Of a stretch of DNA of 63,728 bases, positions 9,233 to 17,790 are shown piece after piece. Position numbers and translations under genes: made by a program. This DNA comes from Treponema sp. (lineage in GTDB: Bacteria > Spirochaetota > Spirochaetia > Treponematales > Treponemataceae), in assembly GCA_017469785.1 (NCBI GenBank), contig JAFUFU010000014.1:1-63728 (forward strand), read 5' to 3'. Each line of letters opens with the position of its first letter. Position 1 is the first letter of the stretch. The notes beneath the pieces are model-generated. The model made no database searches, was not told the origin of the DNA, and saw only the letters and a program-made list of their open reading frames with translations.

Positions 9233-9284
9233 ACCTTAAAATAACCTATACTTAGAGTTCAGTCAAGCGATTTCGCAAATACGA

Positions 9285-10388
9285 TTAGTCGTCGAATTTG
9301 CAGACCATCGCTTGAATTCTGTTTGTAACCTTGACAGCGATTTTGAGAAACCGAATGTGAAGGATGTATATACCATCGCTTCGCTTTGTCGTTCTGACGA
9401 TGGTTCCGACTGCTTGATCATTCTGCTTTCCGTTGAAAGGACCGTCTATGAAGATATTCTGCTCGGCTTTAATTGGCAATGTTGCGACTAAGCGGCAGCC
9501 GCCGGTTGAAATATCCTCAAGAATTCCTTCGTATGATTTTTCAGAAGGAATATAGTTGATTTTTTCTTTTTTGCCGTTTCCTTCGACAGAAACTTTGACA
9601 GAATGGAATTTGCAGGGGAGATTAAGCTCTGCTCGTTCCTGTTCTCGCTTCTGAAGCGGGGAGATTTTATCCGAGTGAACGATGACCATCTGGTTTTTGC
9701 CTTCCTTGCCGGGCTGGTATCGGACAATACGAGTCTCGACATTGTAAGGAGTTCCGTCATCAAGCTCAAAGATAAGGTTCACTTTTTCCAGAGGCTTTGG
9801 CAATTCATCCGACTTGATTGTCGGGGGAATCGTGAGAATCATTGCTTCGGAATTGTTTTCTACCAATGTGAGCTTATGGTGGAATCCCTTTGCCACGGTA
9901 AGAGTGAAAACAGTGTTTACTGTGATATTCTTTGAGTTCTTTATAAGAGCCTGCTGTCTGTATACTTTGAAGATTTTTTTCTGGAGACTGAAGAGATGCT
10001 GTTTGCTGGTTTCATCTTTTGACGCGTCGAAAGCGTGAAACTGCTCCTTGAAAAGCGTATACATGGTCTGATAGTCACGGACAGTGTATTTGATGTTCGG
10101 TGTCCTGTGGTTTTTGCATATAAGTGCGAGAACGTCTTTTTCTTCTTTTACGAGAGAGCAGAGCGCGGCCAGTTCATTTAAGTCTTTAACTGAAGTTGGG
10201 CGATTCTTCTTTTTTTCGAGATATGCCGATGAATTCAGATATGACGTTATTGATTTTGAGACAATATAAATAATGGCAAGCAAGAAAAAAATCGCTACGA
10301 GAATTATGATGATGGAGAATACATTTACTTCAAGACGAGCCTGAAGGGGAGAGCCTGTTTGAAGCGGAAAAAAATTGAAGTTGGTCAT
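9285..10388 (-). CDS. PilZ-domain c-di-GMP receptor, membrane anchored
   Basis: This 367-residue protein has one membrane span near residues 24-44 and a long cytoplasmic part. The C-terminal PilZ domain (about 245-360) shows both cyclic-di-GMP contacts: RxxxR (R-E-Q-E-R, near 247) and DISTGG, the D/NxSxxG motif, near 294. The middle part probably corresponds to the YcgR-N-like domain that precedes PilZ in flagellar brakes. It starts directly after the stop of the gene at 10389, in the transcription unit downstream of fliD, so a role in c-di-GMP control of motility is likely but inferred. Confidence 0.88.
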   Translation of the reverse strand: MTNFNFFPLQTGSPLQARLEVNVFSIIIILVAIFFLLAIIYIVSKSITSYLNSSAYLEKKKNRPTSVKDLNELAALCSLVKEEKDVLALICKNHRTPNIKYTVRDYQTMYTLFKEQFHAFDASKDETSKQHLFSLQKKIFKVYRQQALIKNSKNITVNTVFTLTVAKGFHHKLTLVENNSEAMILTIPPTIKSDELPKPLEKVNLIFELDDGTPYNVETRIVRYQPGKEGKNQMVIVHSDKISPLQKREQERAELNLPCKFHSVKVSVEGNGKKEKINYIPSEKSYEGILEDISTGGCRLVATLPIKAEQNIFIDGPFNGKQNDQAVGTIVRTTKRSDGIYILHIRFLKIAVKVTNRIQAMVCKFDD

Positions 10389-10979
10389 TTAAAGCTCCTT
10401 GATTGTCTGTGCGATTGAAAGAAGGCGCGGACTGATTTCGTATTCAGCCAGATCTCCCATTAATACAGTGTCTTTTGATGCAATGGCCTGCTCAAAGTCA
10501 TTAAGAATCTGCGAGAAATCCTGAAAAAAATCGTTGATTGTTTTACCGTCGATGGTGATTTTTTCATAAATATCCGCAAAAAGAGCCGAAAGGGTAGCCG
10601 TGTGGCAGAACTTTTCGATAAAATCCGCAAGTTTTGAAATCAACTGAGTTGCTTCACTGTCTTTTCCGCTCTGAAGCTTTACGGGAAGTTCCTGAAGCTC
10701 CTTTGAAAGTGCCTCGCACTCTGTTTTTTGGTTCTGAAAGGAAGAAAGAATTTCGTTTTTTGTGACAATGGTAAGTTCCAGCTTGGTTGTGTCGGTAAGC
10801 GGCTCTGAAAAAATGGAGTCGAAATCGTCTGCGCCGATGTTTTTCCCGTCCAGCACGATGTGGATTGTCGTCGCGTTATTTTTTTCGCATTCGCTTTCAA
10901 ATGATTTGAGGACATCGCCGACTGTTTTTTCGTCTTCGAGAACTATATCCAGTTTTTCGTTGTTCACATAAAATTCCAT
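10389..10979 (-). CDS. Conserved protein linked to fliD and pilZ genes
   Basis: This encodes 196 residues. I chose the ATG at 10979 because AAGGA lies at good distance upstream; an in-frame TTG at 11006 lacks a ribosome-binding site. The protein is soluble, acidic and probably mostly helical after an N-terminal beta region (MEFYVNNEKLDIVLEDEKTVGDVL, reminiscent of a ubiquitin-like fold). I do not recognise a named family. Its position between fliD and the PilZ gene, with no gap before the latter, argues for a role in flagellar function, possibly as a chaperone or assembly factor. That is inference from context only. Confidence 0.75.
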   Translation of the reverse strand: MEFYVNNEKLDIVLEDEKTVGDVLKSFESECEKNNATTIHIVLDGKNIGADDFDSIFSEPLTDTTKLELTIVTKNEILSSFQNQKTECEALSKELQELPVKLQSGKDSEATQLISKLADFIEKFCHTATLSALFADIYEKITIDGKTINDFFQDFSQILNDFEQAIASKDTVLMGDLAEYEISPRLLSIAQTIKEL

Positions 10980-11048
10980 AGAAAATCCTTCTAGAATAAC
11001 CTGCAAGTATCTTTTAATTATAACATACAGCCAGGCTGTTGTCGAGAT

Positions 11049-13145
11049 TTATTGTTGTGAGCGGCCGCCGTTTGCGAAATTGTTTATGGTTGAAGACTGA
11101 GCGTTCAAATTGTTCAGAGTTCCTTCCATTTGACCGTATTTGTTGCGCAGTTGTGATTCTTTTGAGCTTAGCTGGCTTTCAAGTTTGCGGATATTTGTTT
11201 CTGCCGCCTTGATTTTTGTATCAATTCCACGGTTTTTGGTGGCGATGATTCCTCCGCTCTGAACCCAAGAGGTGAGCTGCTTATCGATTGCAAATGCGAC
11301 GCCTGAGTCAATTACCAGATCTCCGTCTGAGTCGTAGCCGAACAGGTTTTTGATGCCGTCCATGTTTTCCTCAAGAGCGCTGTCGAGCTTTTTCTCGTCG
11401 ATTTCAAGGTAGCCGCGCATTTGGCTGGCAACGTAGCCTCCCGTGCTTCCTGAAGCCCTGCTTGATATGCCAATCTGGTTCAGCATGGTAACTGTTGCAT
11501 CGTCAGACCAACGGTAGTTTGCCGTGACAATGGAGCGGAGCGATGACTTGCCGTTTGTAAGGGAGAAATCGTTCTGGAACATTCCCAGTTTTGCTTCTGC
11601 GGCTTCCTTTTCGCTGTCAGAAAGGTAGTCAAGCTCAGATATGATTTCAGGCTTGTTCTCGCTTAGAATAGTCATTTCTGCCAGAACCTGATTGTAGCGT
11701 CCCACGAATTCAATGAGTGAATTTTTTGCCCCCTCTTTGTCGCTTGTTATGTCGATGGTTGCCGTTTCTTTTGTGGGCTGGTGAACATTTAGCGTAACAT
11801 GGGGAACCACATCGTCGATTTTGTTTGTAGGACGCTTGATTGTAATTCCTTCATATTTAATTATGGCGTCTCCTGCTTCTGATACAGGATTTATTGGCGC
11901 GTAACCAAGATTCTTTTTTTCATCGTATGCGGAGAATTGTGAGATGTTTATCTGTGTGCCGGTATTTCTGTTCCTGACGACTATGCTTTCCAGATCCGGG
12001 TATTCTTTGAGCTGAAGTGAAACTGTTTTTTCGCCTGATTCTTCATCAAGGGAAAGTTTTTCAGTGGGAATGAGCGTTTCGCTGCCGTCTTTGTTGTGTG
12101 CATAAAAATCCTCGTGGCCGGTGACCGGAAGCAGGGGCTCTGAGGATATTGGCGGTAGATTTGTCTCAACCTGCTCGTTTTCAACGGTCACGCTTTCAAA
12201 GGTTGCGATTCCCACGTTTGGAAGTTCCGGCCTGGTAGTGCGTTTTATGTTCAGTTCCTCAGTAATATCTTCAACTTCCTGGGTAGAATAGGAGAACTCG
12301 AACACTTCGGTAGTTGTCGAAAGGTATTCTTCCGGAATATTGAGCGTGAATCCGCTTCTCGGGGGGATGACCAGATGTCCTGTGTTATCGTCAAAATCAA
12401 CGAATGTTTTTGACAGCGGGGGAAGCCCCTCCTGCTCAACATCAGGGACAGAATAATTTTTGAGTGTTGTCTCATCAATCGGGTTCTCGTAGTCTTCCAG
12501 CGAAGTTCCGAAAGATGACAGGTCTTTTTTGCTTTTTTCGACAAGTTTGTTCTCGAGGGCAAATGTGAGCGCATCATCCTTGAAGACAAGCCTGTTGCTT
12601 TCGCCTGTCTTGAGGGACTCAATTGATAATGCTGATTTGCCGTTACTTACACCGACAAGCGATGCCTTGAGCGTATTTGCTCCACGTTTGTTTAGGGCCG
12701 TGACAAAATCTGTGAGCTTCCCGCCCTTGTAATTGAATGTGATTTTTTTTTCGCCGATTTCAAATGTGTAAACGCCTTTTGGAACCTGCATGGATTTTTC
12801 GACTTCTTTTGAAAGAAAACGATCCGCAGTGGCTTCTTTTATTACGTCAATTTTTATGGATTCAAGCTCTGCGTCTCGTCCTGGATCTGCCGTGATAGCC
12901 CTTTCGTCTGTAGAGGATGCGATTTTATTGTTAAAAGGATTTTCAAAGGAGTAGAGTGTTTTCGTACTGTCACGCAATGCAGACATTTTTTGATTCACGT
13001 CACGCCATGCGCTCTGCTGTTCTTTGTACCTGTCAAGCGATTCCTGCTCACGAGTGAGAGGAATACGCTCTTTTTTCATCAGTGCGTCAATATAGTCGTT
13101 TGTTTTATATTTATCACTGACTCCAGGTATTGAAATTTCAGCCAT
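11049..13145 (-). CDS. fliD: Flagellar filament cap protein
   Basis: This 698-residue protein caps the growing filament and assists flagellin folding. The N-terminal FliD_N region (ISIPGVSDKYKTNDYIDALMKKERIPLTREQESL) and the C-terminal FliD_C region (YRWSDDATVTMLNQIGIS to LSSKESQLRNKYGQMEGTLN) are both present. The middle region is long and acidic, as usual in spirochaetes. GAGGGG precedes the ATG. It lies 61 bases after flaG and opens a run that continues with the conserved helical gene and the PilZ gene. Confidence 0.95.
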   Translation of the reverse strand: MAEISIPGVSDKYKTNDYIDALMKKERIPLTREQESLDRYKEQQSAWRDVNQKMSALRDSTKTLYSFENPFNNKIASSTDERAITADPGRDAELESIKIDVIKEATADRFLSKEVEKSMQVPKGVYTFEIGEKKITFNYKGGKLTDFVTALNKRGANTLKASLVGVSNGKSALSIESLKTGESNRLVFKDDALTFALENKLVEKSKKDLSSFGTSLEDYENPIDETTLKNYSVPDVEQEGLPPLSKTFVDFDDNTGHLVIPPRSGFTLNIPEEYLSTTTEVFEFSYSTQEVEDITEELNIKRTTRPELPNVGIATFESVTVENEQVETNLPPISSEPLLPVTGHEDFYAHNKDGSETLIPTEKLSLDEESGEKTVSLQLKEYPDLESIVVRNRNTGTQINISQFSAYDEKKNLGYAPINPVSEAGDAIIKYEGITIKRPTNKIDDVVPHVTLNVHQPTKETATIDITSDKEGAKNSLIEFVGRYNQVLAEMTILSENKPEIISELDYLSDSEKEAAEAKLGMFQNDFSLTNGKSSLRSIVTANYRWSDDATVTMLNQIGISSRASGSTGGYVASQMRGYLEIDEKKLDSALEENMDGIKNLFGYDSDGDLVIDSGVAFAIDKQLTSWVQSGGIIATKNRGIDTKIKAAETNIRKLESQLSSKESQLRNKYGQMEGTLNNLNAQSSTINNFANGGRSQQ

Positions 13146-13206
13146 AGTAATATCCCCTCAGATTACAGAAAACCAAAATTAATCAAGTAGATTACCTTCG
13201 GCAAAA

Positions 13207-13590
13207 TTAAATCATTTCGTCGAACAAAAGGCCTATGGTCTTTCTGATTCTCACCTTTAGTTTCTGCAAGTCTGCGGACGGAATCTCCTTGATGACTTTA
13301 TCTGTTGACGGGTCAACGATAGAAACAACGACCTGATTCAGTTCCTGATTTACATTGAACTGAACTTTTCGCCCCATTACGACATCAGAAAGTCGCTGAA
13401 GCTGTTTTGCATCTTCTTTGACCTGGGCAAGATTATTTGTAATGTTCTGTACCACTTGGGCAGCATCTGCCATAGGGACATCCGCAGGTTTTATGGGTGC
13501 GGTGCTTTTTACAACTTTTGCTGCTCCTGAGTTATACGCGAAGTGGCCATCCATTGCCAAATTCTGCCCGACTGAATTGATTGTATTCAT
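13207..13590 (-). CDS. flaG: FlaG-family protein
   Basis: This 127-residue protein has the C-terminal FlaG signature: VQFNVNQELNQVVVSIVDPSTDKVIKEIPSADLQKL. FlaG proteins are encoded next to fliD and affect filament length. A strong AGGAGG ribosome-binding site precedes the ATG. A terminator-like hairpin at 13612-13641 separates it from the upstream flagellin gene, so flaG-fliD are probably expressed by partial read-through or from an internal promoter that I could not identify. Confidence 0.9.
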   Translation of the reverse strand: MNTINSVGQNLAMDGHFAYNSGAAKVVKSTAPIKPADVPMADAAQVVQNITNNLAQVKEDAKQLQRLSDVVMGRKVQFNVNQELNQVVVSIVDPSTDKVIKEIPSADLQKLKVRIRKTIGLLFDEMI

Positions 13591-13611
13591 GGGCTCTTCC
13601 TCCTGAGATTA

Positions 13612-13641
13612 AAGAGAAAAAGGGGCGCACCTTTTTCTCTT
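13612..13641 (-). terminator. Hairpin between flagellin and flaG
   Basis: A perfect 12-base inverted repeat (AAGAGAAAAAGG / CCTTTTTCTCTT) with a six-base loop lies 80 bases after the flagellin stop and 21 bases before the flaG start. The 3' arm is T-rich, so it can act as an intrinsic terminator or as an mRNA-stabilising 3' end for the abundant flagellin message. Confidence 0.75.
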
Positions 13642-13721
13642 ACGATTGTGTCTGCGAAAAGACAACATCCAGTAGTCTCTTTTTGTCGCATCCAGCAATC
13701 GATTTTATTGTGTGCTATGAA

Positions 13722-14570
13722 CTAGCGGAGCAGAGCCAATACGTTCTGAGACTGGCTGTTTGCCTGTGCAAGCATAGCAGTACCAGACTGTGTAAGAATC
13801 TGGTTCTTTGTGTATTCAACCATTTCAGAAGCCATATCTGTATCACGGATTCGTGATTCAGCAGCCTGAAGGTTCTCGGCAGCAACACTTACGCCGTTTG
13901 CAGCCATTTCAAAGCGATTCTGGTATGCACCAAGATCTGCGCGCTGTTTAGAAACGTTTTTGAGAGCTTCATCAACAGTAGCGATTGCCATGTTAGCTGT
14001 GTCAGGTGTAGAGATGCCAATGCCTTCTTCAGCACCCTGTGCGCCTTTGAGGCCGAGTGACTGAGCGGTCATTGTGCCGATATATACACGTTCGTTCTGG
14101 TCAACATTCGCTCCAATCTGGAACTGCATGATGCGGTCTGAATTCTGTGCGAATGAGCCTGTGAGCATATTCATTCCGTTGAACTGTGCCTGTGAAGCAA
14201 TGCGATCAACTTCGGCGACAAGCTGTGAAACTTCCACCTGAATCTGCATTCGGTCTTCGTCAGAATAGATACCGTTAGCTGACTGTACAGCGAGCTCACG
14301 GATTCTCTGGAGGATGTCTGTAGTTTCCTGCAAGTATCCTTCTGTAGCCTGGATAAATGAAACACCATTCTGAATGTTTCGGTTTGCCTGGTTCAATCCG
14401 CGGATCTGGCTGCGCATCTTTTCAGATACTGCCAATCCTGAAGCATCGTCGCCAGCTTTGTTAATGCGCTGACCTGAGCTGAGTTTTTCGATGTTTCCCA
14501 TCAACTGGTCGTTTGAGACGCCCAATGTGCGGTTTGCATACAAAGAACTCATATTGTGATTAATTACCAT
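13722..14570 (-). CDS. flaB: Flagellin FlaB (copy A)
   Basis: This 282-residue core flagellin builds the periplasmic filament. It has the conserved N-terminal D0/D1 helices ([17 protein letters not shown]) and C-terminal helices ([28 protein letters not shown] to NVLALLR), with only a short central region, as in spirochaetal FlaB proteins that lack outer domains. I place the start at 14570, preceded by GGAGG; the frame extends further upstream but lacks homology there. A terminator-shaped hairpin with seven T residues lies in its own leader at 14590-14623. Confidence 0.95.
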   Translation of the reverse strand: MVINHNMSSLYANRTLGVSNDQLMGNIEKLSSGQRINKAGDDASGLAVSEKMRSQIRGLNQANRNIQNGVSFIQATEGYLQETTDILQRIRELAVQSANGIYSDEDRMQIQVEVSQLVAEVDRIASQAQFNGMNMLTGSFAQNSDRIMQFQIGANVDQNERVYIGTMTAQSLGLKGAQGAEEGIGISTPDTANMAIATVDEALKNVSKQRADLGAYQNRFEMAANGVSVAAENLQAAESRIRDTDMASEMVEYTKNQILTQSGTAMLAQANSQSQNVLALLR

Positions 14571-14589
14571 CTTTAGTCCTCCATGATAT

Positions 14590-14623
14590 AAAAAAAGACA
14601 GATACAACATCGTGTCGTATGTC
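14590..14623 (-). promoter_or_regulatory. Terminator-like hairpin in a flagellin leader
   Basis: Read on the minus strand, an 11-bp stem (GACA plus TACGACA pairing with TGTTGTA plus TGTC, one G-U pair and a two-base bulge) is followed directly by seven T residues. It ends only about 8 bases before the GGAGG of the flagellin at 14570. An intrinsic terminator inside a leader suggests attenuation, or a structure that must be remodelled for expression. Confidence 0.6.
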
Positions 14624-14907
14624 CCAATCTGTGCAGGCTTCCTCCGGTTTTTGCGCCCCCGAAAGAGATTTAGACCTTTACAGCGGGAGACGATATTGAT
14701 GAGACGCTTTGCGACGAAAAATCAACATCAGCTTACGCTGTCACAGAAAGCATAGAGAACAATTTTCAAAGAACAATTGGCATGTCTAAACTCATGCCTG
14801 ATATGGTCAAGAAAACAATGGACAATCACGTATCCATTGTTCCCGGATAATACTATTGTAACGAGATGTTTGATGAAAATAAAGAGGATAAGCAAAAAAC
14901 ATCGCGC

Positions 14908-14944
14908 TCTTCTTGAAAGAGCCTTAAAGACCCTTTCAAGAAGA
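14908..14944 (-). terminator. Terminator after flagellin copy B
   Basis: A perfect 12-base inverted repeat (TCTTCTTGAAAG / CTTTCAAGAAGA) begins about 10 bases beyond the flagellin stop at 14955. The T-run follows eight bases after the stem on the minus strand rather than immediately, so termination efficiency may be moderate. Confidence 0.75.
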
Positions 14945-14954
14945 TTATAATGCA

Positions 14955-15815
14955 CTATCGAAGCAAAGACAAGACATTCTGTGACTGAGTGTTTGCCTGT
15001 GCCAGCATGGCAGTACCAGCCTGCTGGAGAACTTCATTCTTTGTGAATTCAACCATCTGCTTAGCCATATCGGTGTCGCGGATGCGTGATTCAGAAGCCT
15101 GAAGATTCTCTGCTGCAATATCAAGACCTTTGACAGCGTATTCCATGCGGTTCTGATAGCCGCCGAGATCTGCGCGCTGCTTGTTGATCTTTTTGAGAGC
15201 TTCGTCGAGTGTGCCGATTGCGCGGTTTGCCAACTCCGGTGTAGCGAGACTCATGATTTCCTCGCCTGCAACTTCACGAACGCCGAGGGCTGATGCTGTC
15301 ATTGTACCGATGAATACCTGCATACGCTGGTCCATGTTTGCTCCGATGTGGAACCACATAGATGCTGTAACAGAATTTTCACCCAAAGACTGAGCAAAGC
15401 GTCCTGTGAGCATGTTCATTCCGTTGAACTGTGCCTGAGAAGCGATACGGTCAACCTCAGCAACAAGCTGTGAAACTTCAACCTGAATCTGCATTCGGTC
15501 TTCGTCAGAGTAGATTCCGTTTGAAGACTGAACTGCAAGCTCGCGGATACGCTGCATGATGTCAGTTGTCTCCTGCAAGTAGCCTTCTGCTACCTGAATG
15601 AAACTGATGCCGTTCATTGCGTTCTCTGAAGCTTTGTTGAGACCACGAATCTGGCTGCGCATCTTTTCAGATACTGCGAGTCCTGAAGCGTCGTCACCTG
15701 CGCGGTTGATTTTTTCGCCTGAAGAGAGTTTCTCCATGTCTTTTGAGAGACTGAGACCTGTTACGCCGAGCTGTCTGTCAGCGAACATTGCGGACATGTT
15801 GTGGTTGATGACCAT
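14955..15815 (-). CDS. flaB: Flagellin FlaB (copy B)
   Basis: This 286-residue core flagellin is a close paralogue of copy A with the same D0/D1 helices ([54 protein letters not shown]). A short insertion with ENSVTAS near residue 147 distinguishes it. Transcription is predicted from a near-perfect sigma-28 promoter about 160 bases upstream, and translation is probably controlled by CsrA through the hairpin and GGAGG in its leader. Periplasmic filaments of treponemes contain several FlaB types; which subtype this is cannot be told by eye. Confidence 0.95.
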   Translation of the reverse strand: MVINHNMSAMFADRQLGVTGLSLSKDMEKLSSGEKINRAGDDASGLAVSEKMRSQIRGLNKASENAMNGISFIQVAEGYLQETTDIMQRIRELAVQSSNGIYSDEDRMQIQVEVSQLVAEVDRIASQAQFNGMNMLTGRFAQSLGENSVTASMWFHIGANMDQRMQVFIGTMTASALGVREVAGEEIMSLATPELANRAIGTLDEALKKINKQRADLGGYQNRMEYAVKGLDIAAENLQASESRIRDTDMAKQMVEFTKNEVLQQAGTAMLAQANTQSQNVLSLLR

Positions 15816-15822
15816 AGTTTTT

Positions 15823-15862
15823 CCTCCGTGGAAATGTGTTTCAAGCCGAAATCCTTTTCGGC
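15823..15862 (-). promoter_or_regulatory. Candidate CsrA double site in flagellin leader
   Basis: A perfect 7-bp stem (GCCGAAA / TTTCGGC, 15845-15862) presents AGGA as its loop on the minus-strand transcript. The flagellin ribosome-binding site GGAGG (15823-15827) follows 17 bases later. A loop GGA plus a ribosome-binding-site GGA is the known arrangement for CsrA repression of flagellin in Bacillus subtilis, and fliW-csrA are present in this window. Confidence 0.72.
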
Positions 15863-15975
15863 CTGTGTGAAAAAGGAAACTTCAGTATTACAAGGCTACA
15901 TCCGTCTCCTTTTTCGTGACATGTTTGCCCAGTATTCTTCTACGAAGCTGTTCTGAACATAACTTGTCCTTATTA

Positions 15976-16003
15976 GTATCGGCTATGGTCTTTAGAAACT
16001 TTA
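15976..16003 (-). promoter_or_regulatory. Sigma-28 (FliA) promoter of flagellin copy B
   Basis: On the minus strand the -35 element TAAAGTTT is a perfect match to the FliA consensus and the -10 element GCCGATAC matches seven of eight bases of GCCGATAA. The spacer is 12 bases, one more than the usual 11. It lies about 160 bases upstream of the start codon, leaving a long leader for post-transcriptional control. Confidence 0.85.
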
Positions 16004-16035
16004 GAAAAAAAATTGATTTTTTTTAAAATTTTTCC

Positions 16036-16665
16036 CTAAAGAATCCTGAGTATTTGTGCGATAGCGCGGACTGCCTTTCCACGGTGTGAGATTTTGTTTT
16101 TTTCTTCAGCGGAAATTTCTGCCACTGTCTTTTTATATTGGGGCAGCCACACGATAGGGTCGTAGCCGAATCCCCCTGTTCCGGCCTGTTCTTCGATTGT
16201 GTGAATAAGTTCACCTTCAAAAGTTTCCTGGGCTACGAAAAATCTGTCCGGGTTGATAAGGAGAACCATGGCGCAGGCGTAATGGCAGCCCCGGTTTGAA
16301 GAGCCTGTGGCGTTCAGCTGCTGGATAAGGAATCTGTTTTGCTCGTCCTGTGAGATTTTGCTGCCGTCTGCTTTTCCGTGCATGAATTCAGGACCTGCAT
16401 AGCGGGAAGTGTAGATGCCAGGCTCTCCGCCCAGCGCATCCACGCAGATGCCGGAGTCATCGGCGATTACAGGGACTTTCACGAGTTCCCACAGCGCTCT
16501 GGCTTTTATAAGACTGTTTTCGTAGAAAGAGTTTCCGTCTTCTACAGGATTGAATTCTATTCCATCGTCTGCTGGAATCCTGATTTCATAGTCAGGCAGA
16601 ATCTGCTGCATTTCTGCTTTTTTATGCTTGTTTCCTGATGCGAGATACAATACTTTTTTGCTCAT
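16036..16665 (-). CDS. rdgB: dITP/XTP pyrophosphatase (RdgB/HAM1 family)
   Basis: This 209-residue enzyme removes non-canonical purine nucleotides (dITP, XTP) from the pool. Family motifs are clear: VLYLASGNKHKKAEM at the start, PVIADDSGICVDALGGEPGIYTSRYAG near residues 65-90, GGFGYDPI near 168, and SHRGKAVRA near the end. AGGG lies upstream of the ATG. It follows the sigma-like gene by 35 bases on the same strand. Confidence 0.95.
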   Translation of the reverse strand: MSKKVLYLASGNKHKKAEMQQILPDYEIRIPADDGIEFNPVEDGNSFYENSLIKARALWELVKVPVIADDSGICVDALGGEPGIYTSRYAGPEFMHGKADGSKISQDEQNRFLIQQLNATGSSNRGCHYACAMVLLINPDRFFVAQETFEGELIHTIEEQAGTGGFGYDPIVWLPQYKKTVAEISAEEKNKISHRGKAVRAIAQILRIL

Positions 16666-16700
16666 TTATATTTCCCTGCTGAATTTTATATATGAATAAA

Positions 16701-17705
16701 TCATACAAAATCACTTCCTTTGAGTCTAGAATCATTTTCTGTGATTTCATTCTCAGCTTTCTCTTCGCAGTCTGGCTTTTCCGTTTCAGGAGATTTTCCC
16801 TGATAGAATTCCTGCATCTTCTTTTGGTGAATACTGCTCCGCGCATGGTTTATATAGAATGACACTGTTCTGGTCTTGATTCCGATAATGCCGGCGATGT
16901 CTTTGTTTGAGGGGCTGTTGTTGTGGCAGGTAAGCTCCATGTTCAGTTTTTTCCAGCGTTCCGTCTGTGTTTCATAGCGCTTCCTCAAGGATTCGTGCCT
17001 GATTCCGTTCGGGGAAGATGTAAGCATCTCATGAAGATACTTTCGGTGAAAGAAATACGAGTTGTTCCGCTTTTTTATCAGCCGGTTGAAATTATAATTT
17101 CTTTTGCTTGATGTCTGCTTGAGTGACTGAATGGCTTCCTGAAACAGCTCTCTTTTTATGCCCGTGAAGGAACACACATTGTTTATGGTCGAGTCATCTA
17201 TTTCATTGCAAGCCTTCAATGCGAGAATAAGCGCGGTCAGTTCTGCAATGCGCCGGTCGCGTCTCATACTGTTTCCTGTTTCCTGCTCTGCTATGTCTGA
17301 AAAACTCTTCTGTAAGTCAACAGAGCAGCCTTTATCATCTGCCACGGTAATATTGTATTTTTCGGTTTCTGAGTCGAAGGAGCCCTTGAGTTGAAGCATG
17401 AGGTTTTCCCGCGCATATTTTTCTTCTCCCTGCTTCCTTAGGAATGCCATTTTGTATTGGGCGACACACCCGGAAATGAATGCCCTGAATGGAATCAAGC
17501 CGGGAGTGAATTTGTCGAATAATTTTTCAAAGTTTTCGTGAATCTCAAGCAGAAAATCGCTGCGTTGGTCCTCGTTCATGGAAAGAAGTCCGTAATGCTG
17601 TGGTTTCATGTAAATGTCTTCCCAGATGATATCCGCTCCCTGTTTTTTTGAAATTTTTCTGCCGTTTACGGCATCTGGTAATTTTTCGATGTCAATGATC
17701 TTCAT
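16701..17705 (-). CDS. Sigma-factor-like DNA-binding protein of unknown role
   Basis: This encodes 334 residues from the ATG at 17705, chosen for its GGAGG; the frame runs further upstream only because the tandem repeat there is open in all frames. Residues near the C-terminus (SNKDIAGIIGIKTRTVSFYINHARSSI) look like a helix-turn-helix of the sigma-70 region-4 type. The N-terminal half is helical (FDKFTPGLIPFRAFISGCVAQYKMAFLRKQ) and could be a divergent region 2. I cannot name the family; an atypical sigma factor or a transcription regulator are both possible. An A-tract repeat array lies directly upstream and may shape its promoter. Confidence 0.7.
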   Translation of the reverse strand: MKIIDIEKLPDAVNGRKISKKQGADIIWEDIYMKPQHYGLLSMNEDQRSDFLLEIHENFEKLFDKFTPGLIPFRAFISGCVAQYKMAFLRKQGEEKYARENLMLQLKGSFDSETEKYNITVADDKGCSVDLQKSFSDIAEQETGNSMRRDRRIAELTALILALKACNEIDDSTINNVCSFTGIKRELFQEAIQSLKQTSSKRNYNFNRLIKKRNNSYFFHRKYLHEMLTSSPNGIRHESLRKRYETQTERWKKLNMELTCHNNSPSNKDIAGIIGIKTRTVSFYINHARSSIHQKKMQEFYQGKSPETEKPDCEEKAENEITENDSRLKGSDFV

Positions 17706-17790
17706 TAAATCCTCCGTATTTTCTGTTAAGCAATTTGCGTGCCAACTGGCTTTTTCAGGCGGAATAGAGGAAAAAAAATCAGATAATCTT

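Larger units (their letters stand above)
14571..14954 (-). other. Long structured spacer between the two flagellin genes
   Basis: The 384-base spacer has no credible gene. Besides the leader hairpin and the terminator listed separately, it holds two perfect inverted repeats: GGCATG/CATGCC (14779-14798) and AACAATGGA/TCCATTGTT (14814-14841). I found no sigma-28 promoter like that of the upstream flagellin; a weak sigma-70-like TTGACC...TAGACA pair lies near 14780-14810 on the minus strand. Confidence 0.6.

Noticed and set aside
14814..14841. AACAATGGA/TCCATTGTT hairpin as a CsrA site
   Set aside because: Its GGA lies in the stem rather than the loop and it is far from the ribosome-binding site.
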